A stretch of DNA of 59,737 bases from an uncultured Bdellovibrionales bacterium. Its GTDB lineage: Bacteria > Bdellovibrionota > FAC87 > UBA2466. Shown here in pieces: positions 1 through 8,629 of the stretch (position 1 is the stretch's first letter; each line of letters begins with the position of its first letter). Location: assembly GCA_937903155.1 (NCBI GenBank), contig CALCZU010000014.1, positions 1 to 59,737 on the forward strand, written 5' to 3'. The position numbers and the translations under genes were made by a program. The notes beneath the pieces were generated by a model. That model was not told the DNA's origin. It saw only the letters and a program-made list of their open reading frames with translations, and made no database searches.

Positions 1-9
1 GAAATGCTC

Positions 10-97
10 GTCATTGCGAGCGTGCGCAGCACGCGCGGCAACCTTGTTATGCCAAGTTGGGAAGGTTGCCGCGCGTGCTGCGCACGCTCGCAATGAC
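10..97. repeat. Palindromic intergenic repeat, copy 1
   Basis: Two 36-base arms (10-45 and 62-97) are perfect reverse complements around a 16-base loop, with ends reading gtcattgcgag and ctcgcaatgac. The same architecture (gtcattgcgag ... gcggcaacctt, loop, aaggttgccgc ... caatgac) recurs at 2376-2463 and 57205-57292. It lies upstream of the DegT-family gene. The conserved ends with variable middle stems suggest a dispersed MITE- or REP-like element; no transposase of its own is seen. Confidence 0.85.
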
Positions 98-187
98 AGA
101 GATGCGATGCAGCAATAAATTTTCTCAGTTTCCTGTAAAAGTGAGCCGATATGAATTGTGAAGATATCTTCATAATTCGAGGTCTCA

Positions 188-1378
188 ATGCTCAATGACG
201 CAGCAGTAAATTACTTCACTGAAGAAGAAATGAAAGCGGTTCTGAAAGTTTTAAGAACTGGGAATTTTCAGGCATCTGAAAACGTGAATGCGTTTGAAAA
301 ACAAGTGACTGAAAAGCTGGGCTGTAAGTACGCAGTCATGACGAATTCTGGAAGCTCCGCGATGCTGATTGCAGTTGCTTCGCTCTTCTATAAAAAAGAC
401 ATGCCGTTGAAAAAAGGCGATGAAGTCATTCTTCCCGCACTTCTCTATCCAAGTCTTTGCTCTCCTCTGCACCAATTTGGATTGAAATTAAAATTTCTTG
501 ATGTCGAAATGCACACGCTGACTTTGGATGTGCAATATCTTGAAAGAGCTTTGACGCCCAATACGAAAGCAGTCGTCGCTTCAAATACCCTTGGAAATCC
601 TGCACATCTTGAAACGATTAAAGCTTTCTGCAAAAAAAATGGATTGTACTTCATCGAAGACAATACAGATGGATTTGGCGCTGACTATAAGGGCAAAAAA
701 TGCGGAACGTTTGGAGATATCGGAATCTGCGGAACCGGATTTTCCCACGCGCTTTCGACGATTGAAGGTGGACTTTTTATCACCGACAATACCGAGCTCT
801 ATCACCTGGCGAAAGCACTCCGAAGTTACGGCCTTGCCAAAAACCTTCCTCCGGAATCACCGCTTTATGAAAGAGGAAACAATGAATGGGCGGAAGCTCA
901 TCGCGTGCTTGTTCCCGGTTACAATGTCCGACCTTTGGAAATCACAGGCGCTCTAGGATCTGAGCAATTGAAGAAAATCGAAACGAGTCTCAATCTTCGT
1001 CGTGCGAATCAAGCGGCGTTTGTAAAAGAATTCCAAGGGGATCCTCGATTCATTCTGCAAAAGGAGAATGGAAAATCTTCCTGGTACTCTTTTTCGATTC
1101 TTATCAACTCAATGTTGAACGTCGATTTTACAGCCGTAATGAAAGCCCTCGCTAATGAACAGATTTTTTGTCGACCGATTTCGGGTGGCAATATCGTTCA
1201 GCAAAACGTGATAAAATTTTATGACCACGAATGTGTCAGTGACTTAAGAATTTCAAATCTCGTTCACGAACGAGGATTCTGCCTTTTAAATCACACCCAA
1301 GATCTAACAAAGCACATTACCCGACTCTATAAAGTGCTGACTTCCGTCACGGGCGGAACCATCAAAAAGGCCGCGTAA
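188..1378 (+). CDS. DegT/DnrJ/EryC1-family sugar dehydrase (Lys-to-His type)
   Basis: A 396-residue fold-type I PLP enzyme of the DegT/DnrJ/EryC1 family, acting on nucleotide-linked keto-sugars. An SGSSA segment (54-58) binds the cofactor phosphate and EDN (157-159) sits where the pyridine-nitrogen Asp region lies. The position of the Schiff-base lysine reads SHALSTIEGG, with His187 in place of Lys. This replacement is known in RfbH- and ColD-type 3-dehydrases, which remove the C3 hydroxyl instead of transaminating. GAGGT lies just before the ATG. The next gene, a GT2, starts 4 bases after the stop, so they are probably co-transcribed. Exact substrate unknown; a GDP- or CDP-4-keto-6-deoxy sugar is likely. 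Confidence 0.85.
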   Translation: MLNDAAVNYFTEEEMKAVLKVLRTGNFQASENVNAFEKQVTEKLGCKYAVMTNSGSSAMLIAVASLFYKKDMPLKKGDEVILPALLYPSLCSPLHQFGLKLKFLDVEMHTLTLDVQYLERALTPNTKAVVASNTLGNPAHLETIKAFCKKNGLYFIEDNTDGFGADYKGKKCGTFGDIGICGTGFSHALSTIEGGLFITDNTELYHLAKALRSYGLAKNLPPESPLYERGNNEWAEAHRVLVPGYNVRPLEITGALGSEQLKKIETSLNLRRANQAAFVKEFQGDPRFILQKENGKSSWYSFSILINSMLNVDFTAVMKALANEQIFCRPISGGNIVQQNVIKFYDHECVSDLRISNLVHERGFCLLNHTQDLTKHITRLYKVLTSVTGGTIKKAA

Positions 1379-1382
1379 AAAT

Positions 1383-2363
1383 ATGAAACCCAAAGTTTCC
1401 ATTCTATTGCCGGTTTACGACGAGAAAGACAATCTCGAACGTTTGATTACCGAAATCATGGGAGTCATGAATAAGACCCCGTACTCGTTCGAAATTGTTG
1501 CCGTCGACGATGGCAGCCGAGATGGAAGCCGTGAAGTTCTCTTAGATCTTGCGAAAACAAACCCTGCACTTAAAGTGATTTTATTTAGAATTAATTCAGG
1601 ACAAACCGCAGCTTTAGATGCGGGGATGAAACATGCTTCAGGAGAATTCATCATCACGATGGATGCCGACGGACAAAGCGATCCAGCAGACATGCCCGCG
1701 ATGCTGGCACTTCTTGAAGACGGATATGATTGCGTCGCGGGATATCGTCACAACCGACAGGATAATCTCTTCTGGCGCAAAATCCCCTCTCAGATTGCGA
1801 ATTTTTTGATCCGTTACTTGTGGAAATCTCAGTTACATGATCTCGGATGCGCACAAAAAGCATTTCGCGTGGAGATTATCAAGGAACTCAGACTCTACGG
1901 CGAAATGCACCGATTTATCGGTATTTTGATGGAACAATCTGGTGCGAGAGTCATTGAATATAAAGTGAATCACCGTCCAAGAATTGCAGGGCGCTCTAAA
2001 TACAATCTCACGAGAACTTTTAAAGTCATTTTGGATCTCGTCACACTCTGGTTCTTAAAATCGTATCAAACCAAGCCGATTTATGTTTTTGGGGGCGCGG
2101 GAGTTCTTTGCTCTTTAGGGAGTGCCGTCACGGTGCTTTGGACACTCTTTGATAAATACTATTTAGACATTGCGGTTCACCGCAACCCGCTTTTTCTTAT
2201 CGGAGTTTTTTTGGCCGTCGTCGGAGTTCAGTTCTTAGTCATGGGACTTCTCGCAGAACTTCTCATCCGAACGTATTTCGAATCCACACAGCAATCTCCT
2301 TACTCCATTTATAAGACCGCGAATCTGCTGGAAAATGACGGTGCCTTGCGCCTCGTAAAATAG
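1383..2363 (+). CDS. Polyprenol-phosphate glycosyltransferase (GT2, DPM1/ArnC/GtrB-like)
   Basis: A 326-residue inner-membrane GT2 enzyme expected to move a sugar from its nucleotide donor to undecaprenyl phosphate on the cytoplasmic face. The catalytic domain has VDDGS (41-45) and the metal-binding MDADG (93-97). An HRPR..GRSKY stretch (198-207) is typical of the DPM1/ArnC/GtrB group. Two C-terminal membrane segments (about 233-255 and 271-295) anchor it. It follows the DegT-family gene by 4 bases, which suggests that the sugar made there or by the SDRs is its donor. A palindromic repeat starts 12 bases after the stop. Confidence 0.88.
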   Translation: MKPKVSILLPVYDEKDNLERLITEIMGVMNKTPYSFEIVAVDDGSRDGSREVLLDLAKTNPALKVILFRINSGQTAALDAGMKHASGEFIITMDADGQSDPADMPAMLALLEDGYDCVAGYRHNRQDNLFWRKIPSQIANFLIRYLWKSQLHDLGCAQKAFRVEIIKELRLYGEMHRFIGILMEQSGARVIEYKVNHRPRIAGRSKYNLTRTFKVILDLVTLWFLKSYQTKPIYVFGGAGVLCSLGSAVTVLWTLFDKYYLDIAVHRNPLFLIGVFLAVVGVQFLVMGLLAELLIRTYFESTQQSPYSIYKTANLLENDGALRLVK

Positions 2364-2375
2364 CGACGGGATCGC

Positions 2376-2463
2376 GTCATTGCGAGGAGCCGAAGGCGAC
2401 GCGGCAACCTTTGTACGCTGAATTGGGAAGGTTGCCGCGTCGCCTTCGGCTCCTCACAATGAC
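2376..2463. repeat. Palindromic intergenic repeat, copy 2
   Basis: Arms 2376-2411 and 2428-2463 pair with one visible mismatch near the ends (tgcgag against ctcaca). The terminal gtcatt/aatgac and inner gcggcaacctt/aaggttgccgc blocks match copies 1 and 3, while the middle of the stem (gagccgaaggcgac) differs. The pairing is preserved although sequence differs between copies, which points to maintained secondary structure. It lies between the GT2 gene and the first SDR and could act as a hairpin between them. Confidence 0.85.
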
Positions 2464-2548
2464 ACATTTGCCGAAAATCGGTTATAATATCCATAAGCAT
2501 TTCTTCCTCTTTTCTTTCCATCAAAAATCCATTCAAAGGAGTTCTTCA

Positions 2549-3535
2549 GTGTTTAAAGGCAAAACTGTCCTTGTGACAGGGGGTACGGGTTTAATTGGTC
2601 GTCCGTTAGTCGAACTTTTATTGGCTCGGGGAGCGAAGGTCCGAATTGCTTCGCTAGATGATGCTTCTCGAGCAAATCCCAAGGCAGAATTTCATCAAAC
2701 CAATTTGATGTATCTCGATAACTGTCTCAAGGCTTGCGAAGGCGTGAACTTTGTTTTCCATCTTGCAGGAATCAAAGGCAGTCCCGCCATGACGGCGAAA
2801 AAGCCCGCGAGCTTCTTCGTACCGACGATTTCTTTTAATACGAACATGATGGAAGCCGCCCGCCAAAAGGGAGTCGAACGCTATCTCTTTACAAGTACCG
2901 TCGGAGTTTACTCACCGACCGAAGTTTTTCACGAAGACGATGTTTGGAAAACCTTCCCTTCTCCCAATGACAAATTCGCCGGTTGGGCAAAAAGAATGGG
3001 TGAATTGCAGGCCGAAGCTTATCAAATCGAACACGGTTGGAATGCGATTTCAATTGCAAGACCTGCGAATGTTTACGGCCCTTACGACAATTTTGATCCC
3101 AATAATGCGATGGTAATTCCTTCGTTGATCCGCCGCGCGATGGACGGAGAAAGCCCACTCACCGTTTGGGGCGACGGAACCCCCGTCCGAGATTTTATCC
3201 ACGCTCGTGATGTCGCCGAAGGCATGCTCACTTTGTTAGAACAAGGTGTGAACGTCCCCGTAAACTTAGGAAGCGGAACGGGCGTCACCATCCGTGAAAT
3301 CGTTGACATCATTGTTTCGAATCTCGATGTCAAACCGCGAATTATTTGGGACACCTCTAAGCCCTCTGGCGATAAGAAGCGACTTATGGATATTTCGCGC
3401 GCAAAATCCTACGGATGGGCGCCAAAAATTTCGATCGAGCAAGGCATTCGCGAAGTCATGGACTGGTATTCCAAGAACAAAACGGCCGTGGATAACCGGT
3501 ACAATGTCTTCAACGAAAAGAAGCTTGTTGCGTAA
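2549..3535 (+). CDS. Extended SDR nucleotide-sugar epimerase-like protein, paralogue A (lacks catalytic Tyr)
   Basis: A 328-residue extended short-chain dehydrogenase related to GDP-L-fucose synthase. The start is GTG 2549, preceded by AAAGGAG at 2535-2541; a longer reading frame would begin inside the repeat and is rejected. GGTGLIG (11-17) is the NAD(P)-binding loop, TSTVGVYS (115-122) the Ser/Thr strand, and NVYGPYDNFDP resembles the substrate region of GDP-fucose synthases. In the YxxxK motif the Lys is present (K148), but the residue four before it is Ala144 (AGWAK), so the catalytic Tyr is missing. The next gene, 15 bases on, is a paralogue with the same loss. It may be a non-classical epimerase or a partner subunit. 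Confidence 0.85.
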   Translation: MFKGKTVLVTGGTGLIGRPLVELLLARGAKVRIASLDDASRANPKAEFHQTNLMYLDNCLKACEGVNFVFHLAGIKGSPAMTAKKPASFFVPTISFNTNMMEAARQKGVERYLFTSTVGVYSPTEVFHEDDVWKTFPSPNDKFAGWAKRMGELQAEAYQIEHGWNAISIARPANVYGPYDNFDPNNAMVIPSLIRRAMDGESPLTVWGDGTPVRDFIHARDVAEGMLTLLEQGVNVPVNLGSGTGVTIREIVDIIVSNLDVKPRIIWDTSKPSGDKKRLMDISRAKSYGWAPKISIEQGIREVMDWYSKNKTAVDNRYNVFNEKKLVA

Positions 3536-3550
3536 AAGAGGAGAACCATT

Positions 3551-4531
3551 ATGAAACAGAAAGTACTCGTTTTAGGAGCGTCGGGCTTTATCGGACGAAA
3601 TATTGCGGAAGAACTCGCGAAGAATCCGGACTATGAAGTGACCGGAACTTACTTTCGTTCTATCCCTTTCACACACCCTAAAATCGCAATGACGAAATGT
3701 GATCTGACCGATGCAAAAAAAGTAAAGAGTATCTTAAAAGGTGCAGACATCGTCGTTCAGGCAGCGGCCACAACTAGCGGGGCGAAAGAAATCGTCAATA
3801 AGCCTTATTACCATGTCACCGACAACGCCTTGATGAATACACTCATCTTTCGAGAAGCCTTTGAACAAAAAATCAAGAAATTGATTTTTTTCTCCTGCAC
3901 GGTCATGTATCCGTCGGATCTCAAACGTGCCCTGAAAGAGACCGACTTTGATGCCAACCAAGAAATCCCCAAAAACTATTTTGGAGTGGGCTGGACTAAA
4001 GTCTATTTAGAAAAAATGGCAGAATTTTATTCAAGAATTGGCTCAACGCAATTCACCGTTGCCCGTCACTCAAATATCTACGGTCCACATGATAAGTTCG
4101 ATCTCGAGCGTTCGCATGTCTTTGGAGCGACCATGACCAAAGTGATGACCAATGAGAACGGGAAGATCGTTGTTTGGGGAGATGGTAGCGAAGAGCGAGA
4201 CTTACTGTACGTCTCCGACCTCGTTGATTACGTAAAGCTTGCCATCGAGAAGCAAAACGTTCCTTATATCTTACAGAATGTGGGACTTGGTAGTTCGGTT
4301 TCGGTCACGGGTCTTGTCGAAAAGATTATTCATGCGTCAGGCAAGAAAATCAAAATCGAATACGACAGCACAAAACCCAGTTTAAAAACAAAAGTTTTCT
4401 TAGATATCACCAAAGCCCGCGAGACTTTCGGCTGGAGTCCTAAAGTGACTTTAGAGCAAGGGATTCAAAAAACGATTCAGTGGTATAAAGACAATCACAT
4501 GCACATGATTACGGTTCACACCGCGGCTTAA
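3551..4531 (+). CDS. Extended SDR nucleotide-sugar epimerase-like protein, paralogue B (lacks catalytic Tyr)
   Basis: A 326-residue extended SDR resembling GDP-L-fucose synthase. GASGFIG (9-15) is the Rossmann glycine loop, FFSCTVMYP (113-121) the Ser/Thr strand, and NIYGPHDKFDLE the substrate region. The usual Tyr of YxxxK is replaced by Val146 (VGWTK, K150 kept), paralleling Ala in the upstream paralogue. A strong Shine-Dalgarno (AGAGGAGAA) precedes the ATG by about 5 bases. The two SDRs may form a heteromer or act in succession on one sugar. The stop overlaps the convergent sugar-kinase gene by 4 bases. Confidence 0.85.
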   Translation: MKQKVLVLGASGFIGRNIAEELAKNPDYEVTGTYFRSIPFTHPKIAMTKCDLTDAKKVKSILKGADIVVQAAATTSGAKEIVNKPYYHVTDNALMNTLIFREAFEQKIKKLIFFSCTVMYPSDLKRALKETDFDANQEIPKNYFGVGWTKVYLEKMAEFYSRIGSTQFTVARHSNIYGPHDKFDLERSHVFGATMTKVMTNENGKIVVWGDGSEERDLLYVSDLVDYVKLAIEKQNVPYILQNVGLGSSVSVTGLVEKIIHASGKKIKIEYDSTKPSLKTKVFLDITKARETFGWSPKVTLEQGIQKTIQWYKDNHMHMITVHTAA

Positions 4532-5562
4532 GCGGCTTTTTTCAAGATGTGCTGTTGTCCGTGCTGACCCGCATCCGCTAAATTCAGAATAATCGAGCTG
4601 CCCTCATTCTCAAACTTGAAGGGAACGGGGAGAAACTGTGAAAGTTTTTCGGTGATCGTATCTTGCTTTTCTGGAGGAGCGAAGAGAAGCACAAATCCGC
4701 TTCCGCCCGATCCTAAAAGCTTTCCGCCGACGGCGCCGTTTTCTTTTGCGGTTTGATAGATGTGAGTGATGACAGAATTCGTTGTTTCAGGATTCAATTC
4801 ACATTTTTCAGTCCAAGCCGTGTGTAAAAGCTCGCCAAAATTTTCAATCGGGCAATTCGTCGTTAGAATATCTAAACCCTCGTCCACTGTACGTCTCATT
4901 CGCAAAAGCGTGTCTCGCTTTTTGTGAAGATTCGCGATGGTCTTTGTTGCGAGCTGAGTGCCATTGCGAGTGGTGCCGGTGAAAAAAAGCATCAGGTTCG
5001 ATTGGAGTTCTTGAAGTCTTGAAATTTTGACATCGACATTTTCAACCGAGATGTCGCCCGATTTTTGGAATTGGATCAAATTTAATCCACCGTAAGCTGC
5101 GGCGACTTGATCTTGAGAACCCACGCTTTCTTTCAAGAATACTTGTTCCAACTCAATCGCTTTTTGCGCAAGCTCGCCTTTAGAAATGTTATCGCCTTTT
5201 AACTTTGCGAGAGCATGTAAAAGTCCCACGGCAAATGCACTAGACGAACCCATTCCGCTACGGGCTGGCAAATCACCTTGGTGATGCAGTTCAATTCCAA
5301 CAGAGTCGTCAAATTTCATGTACTGCAATCCAGCTTTGACGGCCGGATGCAAGATATCGCTAATCTGCGAAACCGATTCGATATGCGACCAAACAATTCG
5401 GTGTTTATTGGGGAAAAAGGGAGGAAGTTTCCGGCAAGTGAGGTAGCAATACTTATCAATTGATGTTGATAAAACAGCTCCCCCTTCGTTCAGATACCAC
5501 TGAGGAAAATCTGTTCCGCCGCCAAAAAATGAAATTCTAAATGGAGTTTTCGAGATGATCAC
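4528..5562 (-). CDS. GHMP-family sugar kinase (HddA-like heptose-7-phosphate kinase)
   Basis: A 344-residue GHMP kinase. The N terminus (TPFRISFFGGGTDFP) and the phosphate-binding loop PARSGMGSSSAF (99-110) are typical of D-glycero-D-manno-heptose 7-phosphate kinases and of related fucose/galactose kinases. A C-terminal GSGGSGF loop (about residues 291-297) is the third GHMP motif. In the HddA pathway the enzyme makes heptose 1,7-bisphosphate towards GDP-heptose. Neighbouring SDRs and a DegT dehydrase make a GDP-sugar route plausible, but no HddC-like or GmhA/GmhB gene is visible here. It is convergent with the second SDR. Confidence 0.78.
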   Translation of the reverse strand: MIISKTPFRISFFGGGTDFPQWYLNEGGAVLSTSIDKYCYLTCRKLPPFFPNKHRIVWSHIESVSQISDILHPAVKAGLQYMKFDDSVGIELHHQGDLPARSGMGSSSAFAVGLLHALAKLKGDNISKGELAQKAIELEQVFLKESVGSQDQVAAAYGGLNLIQFQKSGDISVENVDVKISRLQELQSNLMLFFTGTTRNGTQLATKTIANLHKKRDTLLRMRRTVDEGLDILTTNCPIENFGELLHTAWTEKCELNPETTNSVITHIYQTAKENGAVGGKLLGSGGSGFVLLFAPPEKQDTITEKLSQFLPVPFKFENEGSSIILNLADAGQHGQQHILKKAA

Positions 5563-5658
5563 GTTCTCATTCCCTGAGTTTGTACGGCCCCATCATGGGA
5601 CTCATAATACTTCTCGGAATTTCATGGAGTTATCTTTAGGTCCGTTGCGTGAAACGAC

Positions 5659-5789
5659 GGGCATGGTGGGGGGCTGGGATGCGCTGCCTCAAGTACCCTT
5701 CTCGGCAATAAAGCGCGACGGGTCTCCGAAGTCTATTGTGGGCCTGCGAAACAACTTGAGGCAGCGCATCCCAGCCCCCCACCATGCCC
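5659..5789. repeat. 36-bp perfect inverted repeat with 59-base spacer
   Basis: The arm at 5659-5694 (beginning gggcatggtggggggctggg) and the arm at 5754-5789 are exact reverse complements over 36 bases. The spacer is 59 bases. The element lies between two minus-strand genes (CheA-like upstream, sugar kinase downstream) and shares no obvious sequence with the gtcattgcgag repeats. No T-run follows, so it is not a textbook terminator. It could be a MITE-like insertion or a strong RNA hairpin uncoupling the two transcripts. Confidence 0.9.
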
Positions 5790-5833
5790 TTGGCTTGTAA
5801 TGTTTAACCTTGGTTTGGGGAGTTGCGTTGTGA

Positions 5834-8548
5834 TTAGTCGCGGACTTGGGTGATTAGGAGTTGGAGTTCTACTTTGCCGTAGGGCGTTGTGCCGATGAAT
5901 TTGTTGGTGACATAGAGTTGGTTGAAATTGGCGATGTAGGCCTTTCCTAAGAGGACTGTGGGGTCCGAAAGGTTTAGTAGGAATTTCTTTTTTTCGAGTT
6001 CGGAGATCATCCCGACGCCGATTCTTTTTCCGACTTCTCTAAGGCATTCCAGAAATTCGAAACCTGGGTTTGCGGGCTCTTTGCAGAGGGTTTCGCTTAA
6101 ATATTTTGCGACGCTGTTTTCGTAGCTTGCGAAGAGGACACAGTCAGGCGTTCCCTTTCCTGAGGACACGCAATTAATCAGATTGGTCACGCCAGTATCA
6201 AACCCAATGAGTTCGGATTGAGTGGCGGATTCGCTAAACTGAATGGGGAGATCCCACTTTTGAAATTGTTTTTCGACGATGCCGCGGGCACTTCGAATCA
6301 ATTGATCGGCATTGAAGCCACTGAAAACTTGTGGAGTGTGTTGAGGAATCTCTGTCGGAAGTCTGAAATCTCCGGCGAAATACAAAACATGTCCGCACAT
6401 TTCCACGCGGTAACAATACGTGGGTGTTCCCAAAATTTTTAACGGTTCTCCGATCCCGTAATACGTCAGCGGAGTGGAGCAAGAGAGGTGAATGCCTCTT
6501 TTGCGCGTGGTTTCCGTAATTTCATTTCCCATCACGCGGGCGAATTCCGAAAGTGCCATAACTTCTTGTTTCGCAGTTCGTTTGCGTTGAACGCCAGAAA
6601 TATAAGGATAAAGAAGTTCAGTGAAACCTTCTTCACTGGTGAGGACCGAGGCATAACCTCTTCTGTCGCCATTGAATTGTACGAGCGAGCCGCAGGGTTG
6701 CGAGAGAACTTTTGCAAAATCGGACTCTGGAGTGACCGTGCAACCTTTGCCACCTGAAAGAGGGGCAAAGAATTTTTCGACGGCTTCTAAATGGTATTTG
6801 CCGAAAAACAGATGCGTTCGATCTTCACTTTGGGTTGCTCCCCAAACGAGTTGCAAAAGACGGGCTTCGAGCATCCGAACTTTGTAGAGAGAAAATCCGA
6901 CAGAACTCTTCGAGGTTTCGCAAAATTCGTTTAGATTTTTCGCAGAATCTAAAATGAGGTCGGTGAGGTCCGCGCTGAAAGGAATTTTCTTTTCAGAAAT
7001 CAGTTTTAAAACATCTTCAAAGTGGTGACAGAAAGCCGCGACTCGGTTCCAACCCATGAAACCTGTCACGCCTTTAATCGAATGGGCTAAGCGATAGCCT
7101 TCATATGCTAACTCGACCGTACTTTCGACACGGAACTGCACTGCGACTCGGATGAGTTGTTCTAAATACCCTGTGAGTTCTTCTGTCAGTCGAGATTTTT
7201 CGTCTTCAGTACTGTCGGCTTCAGGAACCTGCGACATTTTTCTTAAAGAGAAGTCCTCTGTCAGAGGAATTAAAATCTCAAAAGAAGTCCCTTGTTGAGA
7301 TGTCGAAAGAATTTGAATACTTCCATCGATTGCCGTGACATTTCGACGGCAAACCTCAAGGCCCAACCCTCGGCCTGAAACGGAATCACTGCGATCTCGA
7401 GTCGAAAATCCGGAACGGAAGATGAGTTCTTCTAAATCTTTCGATAATTTATCGACCGCTTCATCTTGACTAAAAATTCCTTTCGATACCGCTTGCTGAC
7501 GGATGCGATTGAAATCGAGACCTTTTCCATCATCGGTCACGATCAGACGTAAACCTTGTTTATTAAATGCCGCAAGGCACTTAATCGTTCCGATCGGATT
7601 TTTTCCGGCGCGCTCTCGAGATTCTGGATCTTCGATTCCATGGTCCACAGCATTTCGGATGAGGTGCAAAATAGGTTCGTAGAGGTAGTTCAGCAAAGAT
7701 TTGTCCAAGAATAACCAGGTTCCGCTGGTCACAAACTTCACTTGCTTGCCTTGAGCTTTTGCAATTTCAGTGGTTAATTTTTTTGCGGGCGAAAAAAGCG
7801 TTTCTAAAGACTCGGATTTTAACTGAGTGAGCATCCGCTTTAATTTTTTGATTTGACCACGCATTTGACTACGCACTTGAGGACCCGTCAAAAGACGGGT
7901 TTCTAGTTTTTCAAGATTTTTGATATTGGCGAAAAGCGTTTCCAATTGAGAAGCGAACACGCGGATTTTGCGAGGTTCATTAATTTTTCCGTTTGAAGAC
8001 AGTTCTTCAATGAGTTCGTGCGAAGAAGCTTTGAATGAGAAGTAGACTCGCAAGACTCCGAATTTGGTTTCAACGGGACACATAAAAAACGGATCATTTG
8101 GCGGATTAAAAACGTAATCTTGAACCAGACCTGAGCCTTTTTTAAGTTCGCATTTAAAATCTTCATCGGCAAATTGAGTTTCGAGCGCTGTCGCAAGCGC
8201 TTCATGGATCGTTACAAGCGATTGTTCAATATCGGGTTGGCCATTACCCTTTTTAATTTTTTGAGTGAGAGCTAAAGCTTTTAATGTCGCGGCGTCCGCG
8301 CCTACACCTAAAACACCTTCGAGATCGCCTGTGATTTTGGCATCAATCCAGTACGAAAATTTTTCACCGGGGTCCGTAGTCTCGACGTCCCCGAAAACAA
8401 TTTCGCTTTTTAAGAAAGGACAAAGCGATTGGATAAGGACCTTTGTCAAAAGGCTGTAAACCGGAAACTCTTTTTGAGCTTCGAGTGTCTGAAAATCAAA
8501 TTTTAAAGCGGCATTTCCCATATCATTAACTTTGGCTCGTTGTTCCAA
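5834..8548 (-). CDS. CheA-like histidine kinase with internal HPt and possible CheX-like regions
   Basis: A 904-residue cytoplasmic signalling protein. The middle carries a CheA-type ATPase: N-box LIRNAVDHGIEDP (296-308), G1 DDGKG (339-343) and G2 SGRGLGLEVCRR (391-402). An HPt domain follows, with the phospho-acceptor His489 in AHSIKG; canonical CheA has HPt (P1) first. No P5/CheW-like domain is recognisable. Residues 1-180 and about 585-904 look like CheX/CheC-type phosphatase folds (for example around EFARVMGNE, 668-676), but the conserved Asn of that motif is not clearly present, so this is tentative. It lies upstream of the 36-bp hairpin and just downstream of a two-component pair on the same strand. 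No che genes are adjacent. Confidence 0.8.
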   Translation of the reverse strand: MEQRAKVNDMGNAALKFDFQTLEAQKEFPVYSLLTKVLIQSLCPFLKSEIVFGDVETTDPGEKFSYWIDAKITGDLEGVLGVGADAATLKALALTQKIKKGNGQPDIEQSLVTIHEALATALETQFADEDFKCELKKGSGLVQDYVFNPPNDPFFMCPVETKFGVLRVYFSFKASSHELIEELSSNGKINEPRKIRVFASQLETLFANIKNLEKLETRLLTGPQVRSQMRGQIKKLKRMLTQLKSESLETLFSPAKKLTTEIAKAQGKQVKFVTSGTWLFLDKSLLNYLYEPILHLIRNAVDHGIEDPESRERAGKNPIGTIKCLAAFNKQGLRLIVTDDGKGLDFNRIRQQAVSKGIFSQDEAVDKLSKDLEELIFRSGFSTRDRSDSVSGRGLGLEVCRRNVTAIDGSIQILSTSQQGTSFEILIPLTEDFSLRKMSQVPEADSTEDEKSRLTEELTGYLEQLIRVAVQFRVESTVELAYEGYRLAHSIKGVTGFMGWNRVAAFCHHFEDVLKLISEKKIPFSADLTDLILDSAKNLNEFCETSKSSVGFSLYKVRMLEARLLQLVWGATQSEDRTHLFFGKYHLEAVEKFFAPLSGGKGCTVTPESDFAKVLSQPCGSLVQFNGDRRGYASVLTSEEGFTELLYPYISGVQRKRTAKQEVMALSEFARVMGNEITETTRKRGIHLSCSTPLTYYGIGEPLKILGTPTYCYRVEMCGHVLYFAGDFRLPTEIPQHTPQVFSGFNADQLIRSARGIVEKQFQKWDLPIQFSESATQSELIGFDTGVTNLINCVSSGKGTPDCVLFASYENSVAKYLSETLCKEPANPGFEFLECLREVGKRIGVGMISELEKKKFLLNLSDPTVLLGKAYIANFNQLYVTNKFIGTTPYGKVELQLLITQVRD

Positions 8549-8629
8549 AAGCTTTATCGGAACAACGTGTTAGACGCTGAGTGTTTTTTAAGACATAATT
8601 ACTTTATATGCAATTACAGCTACTTACAC

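Noticed and set aside
2411..2548. Longer start for the first SDR inside the palindromic repeat
   Set aside because: GTG at 2549 has AAAGGAG at the right spacing and begins exactly at the Rossmann fold; the upstream part only translates repeat DNA.
5555..5800. Open frame of 81 residues over the 36-bp inverted repeat
   Set aside because: It encodes repeat arms, has no Shine-Dalgarno and is explained by the hairpin.
7903..8205. Second open frame inside the CheA-like gene
   Set aside because: It lies wholly within a gene with clear kinase motifs and has none of its own.
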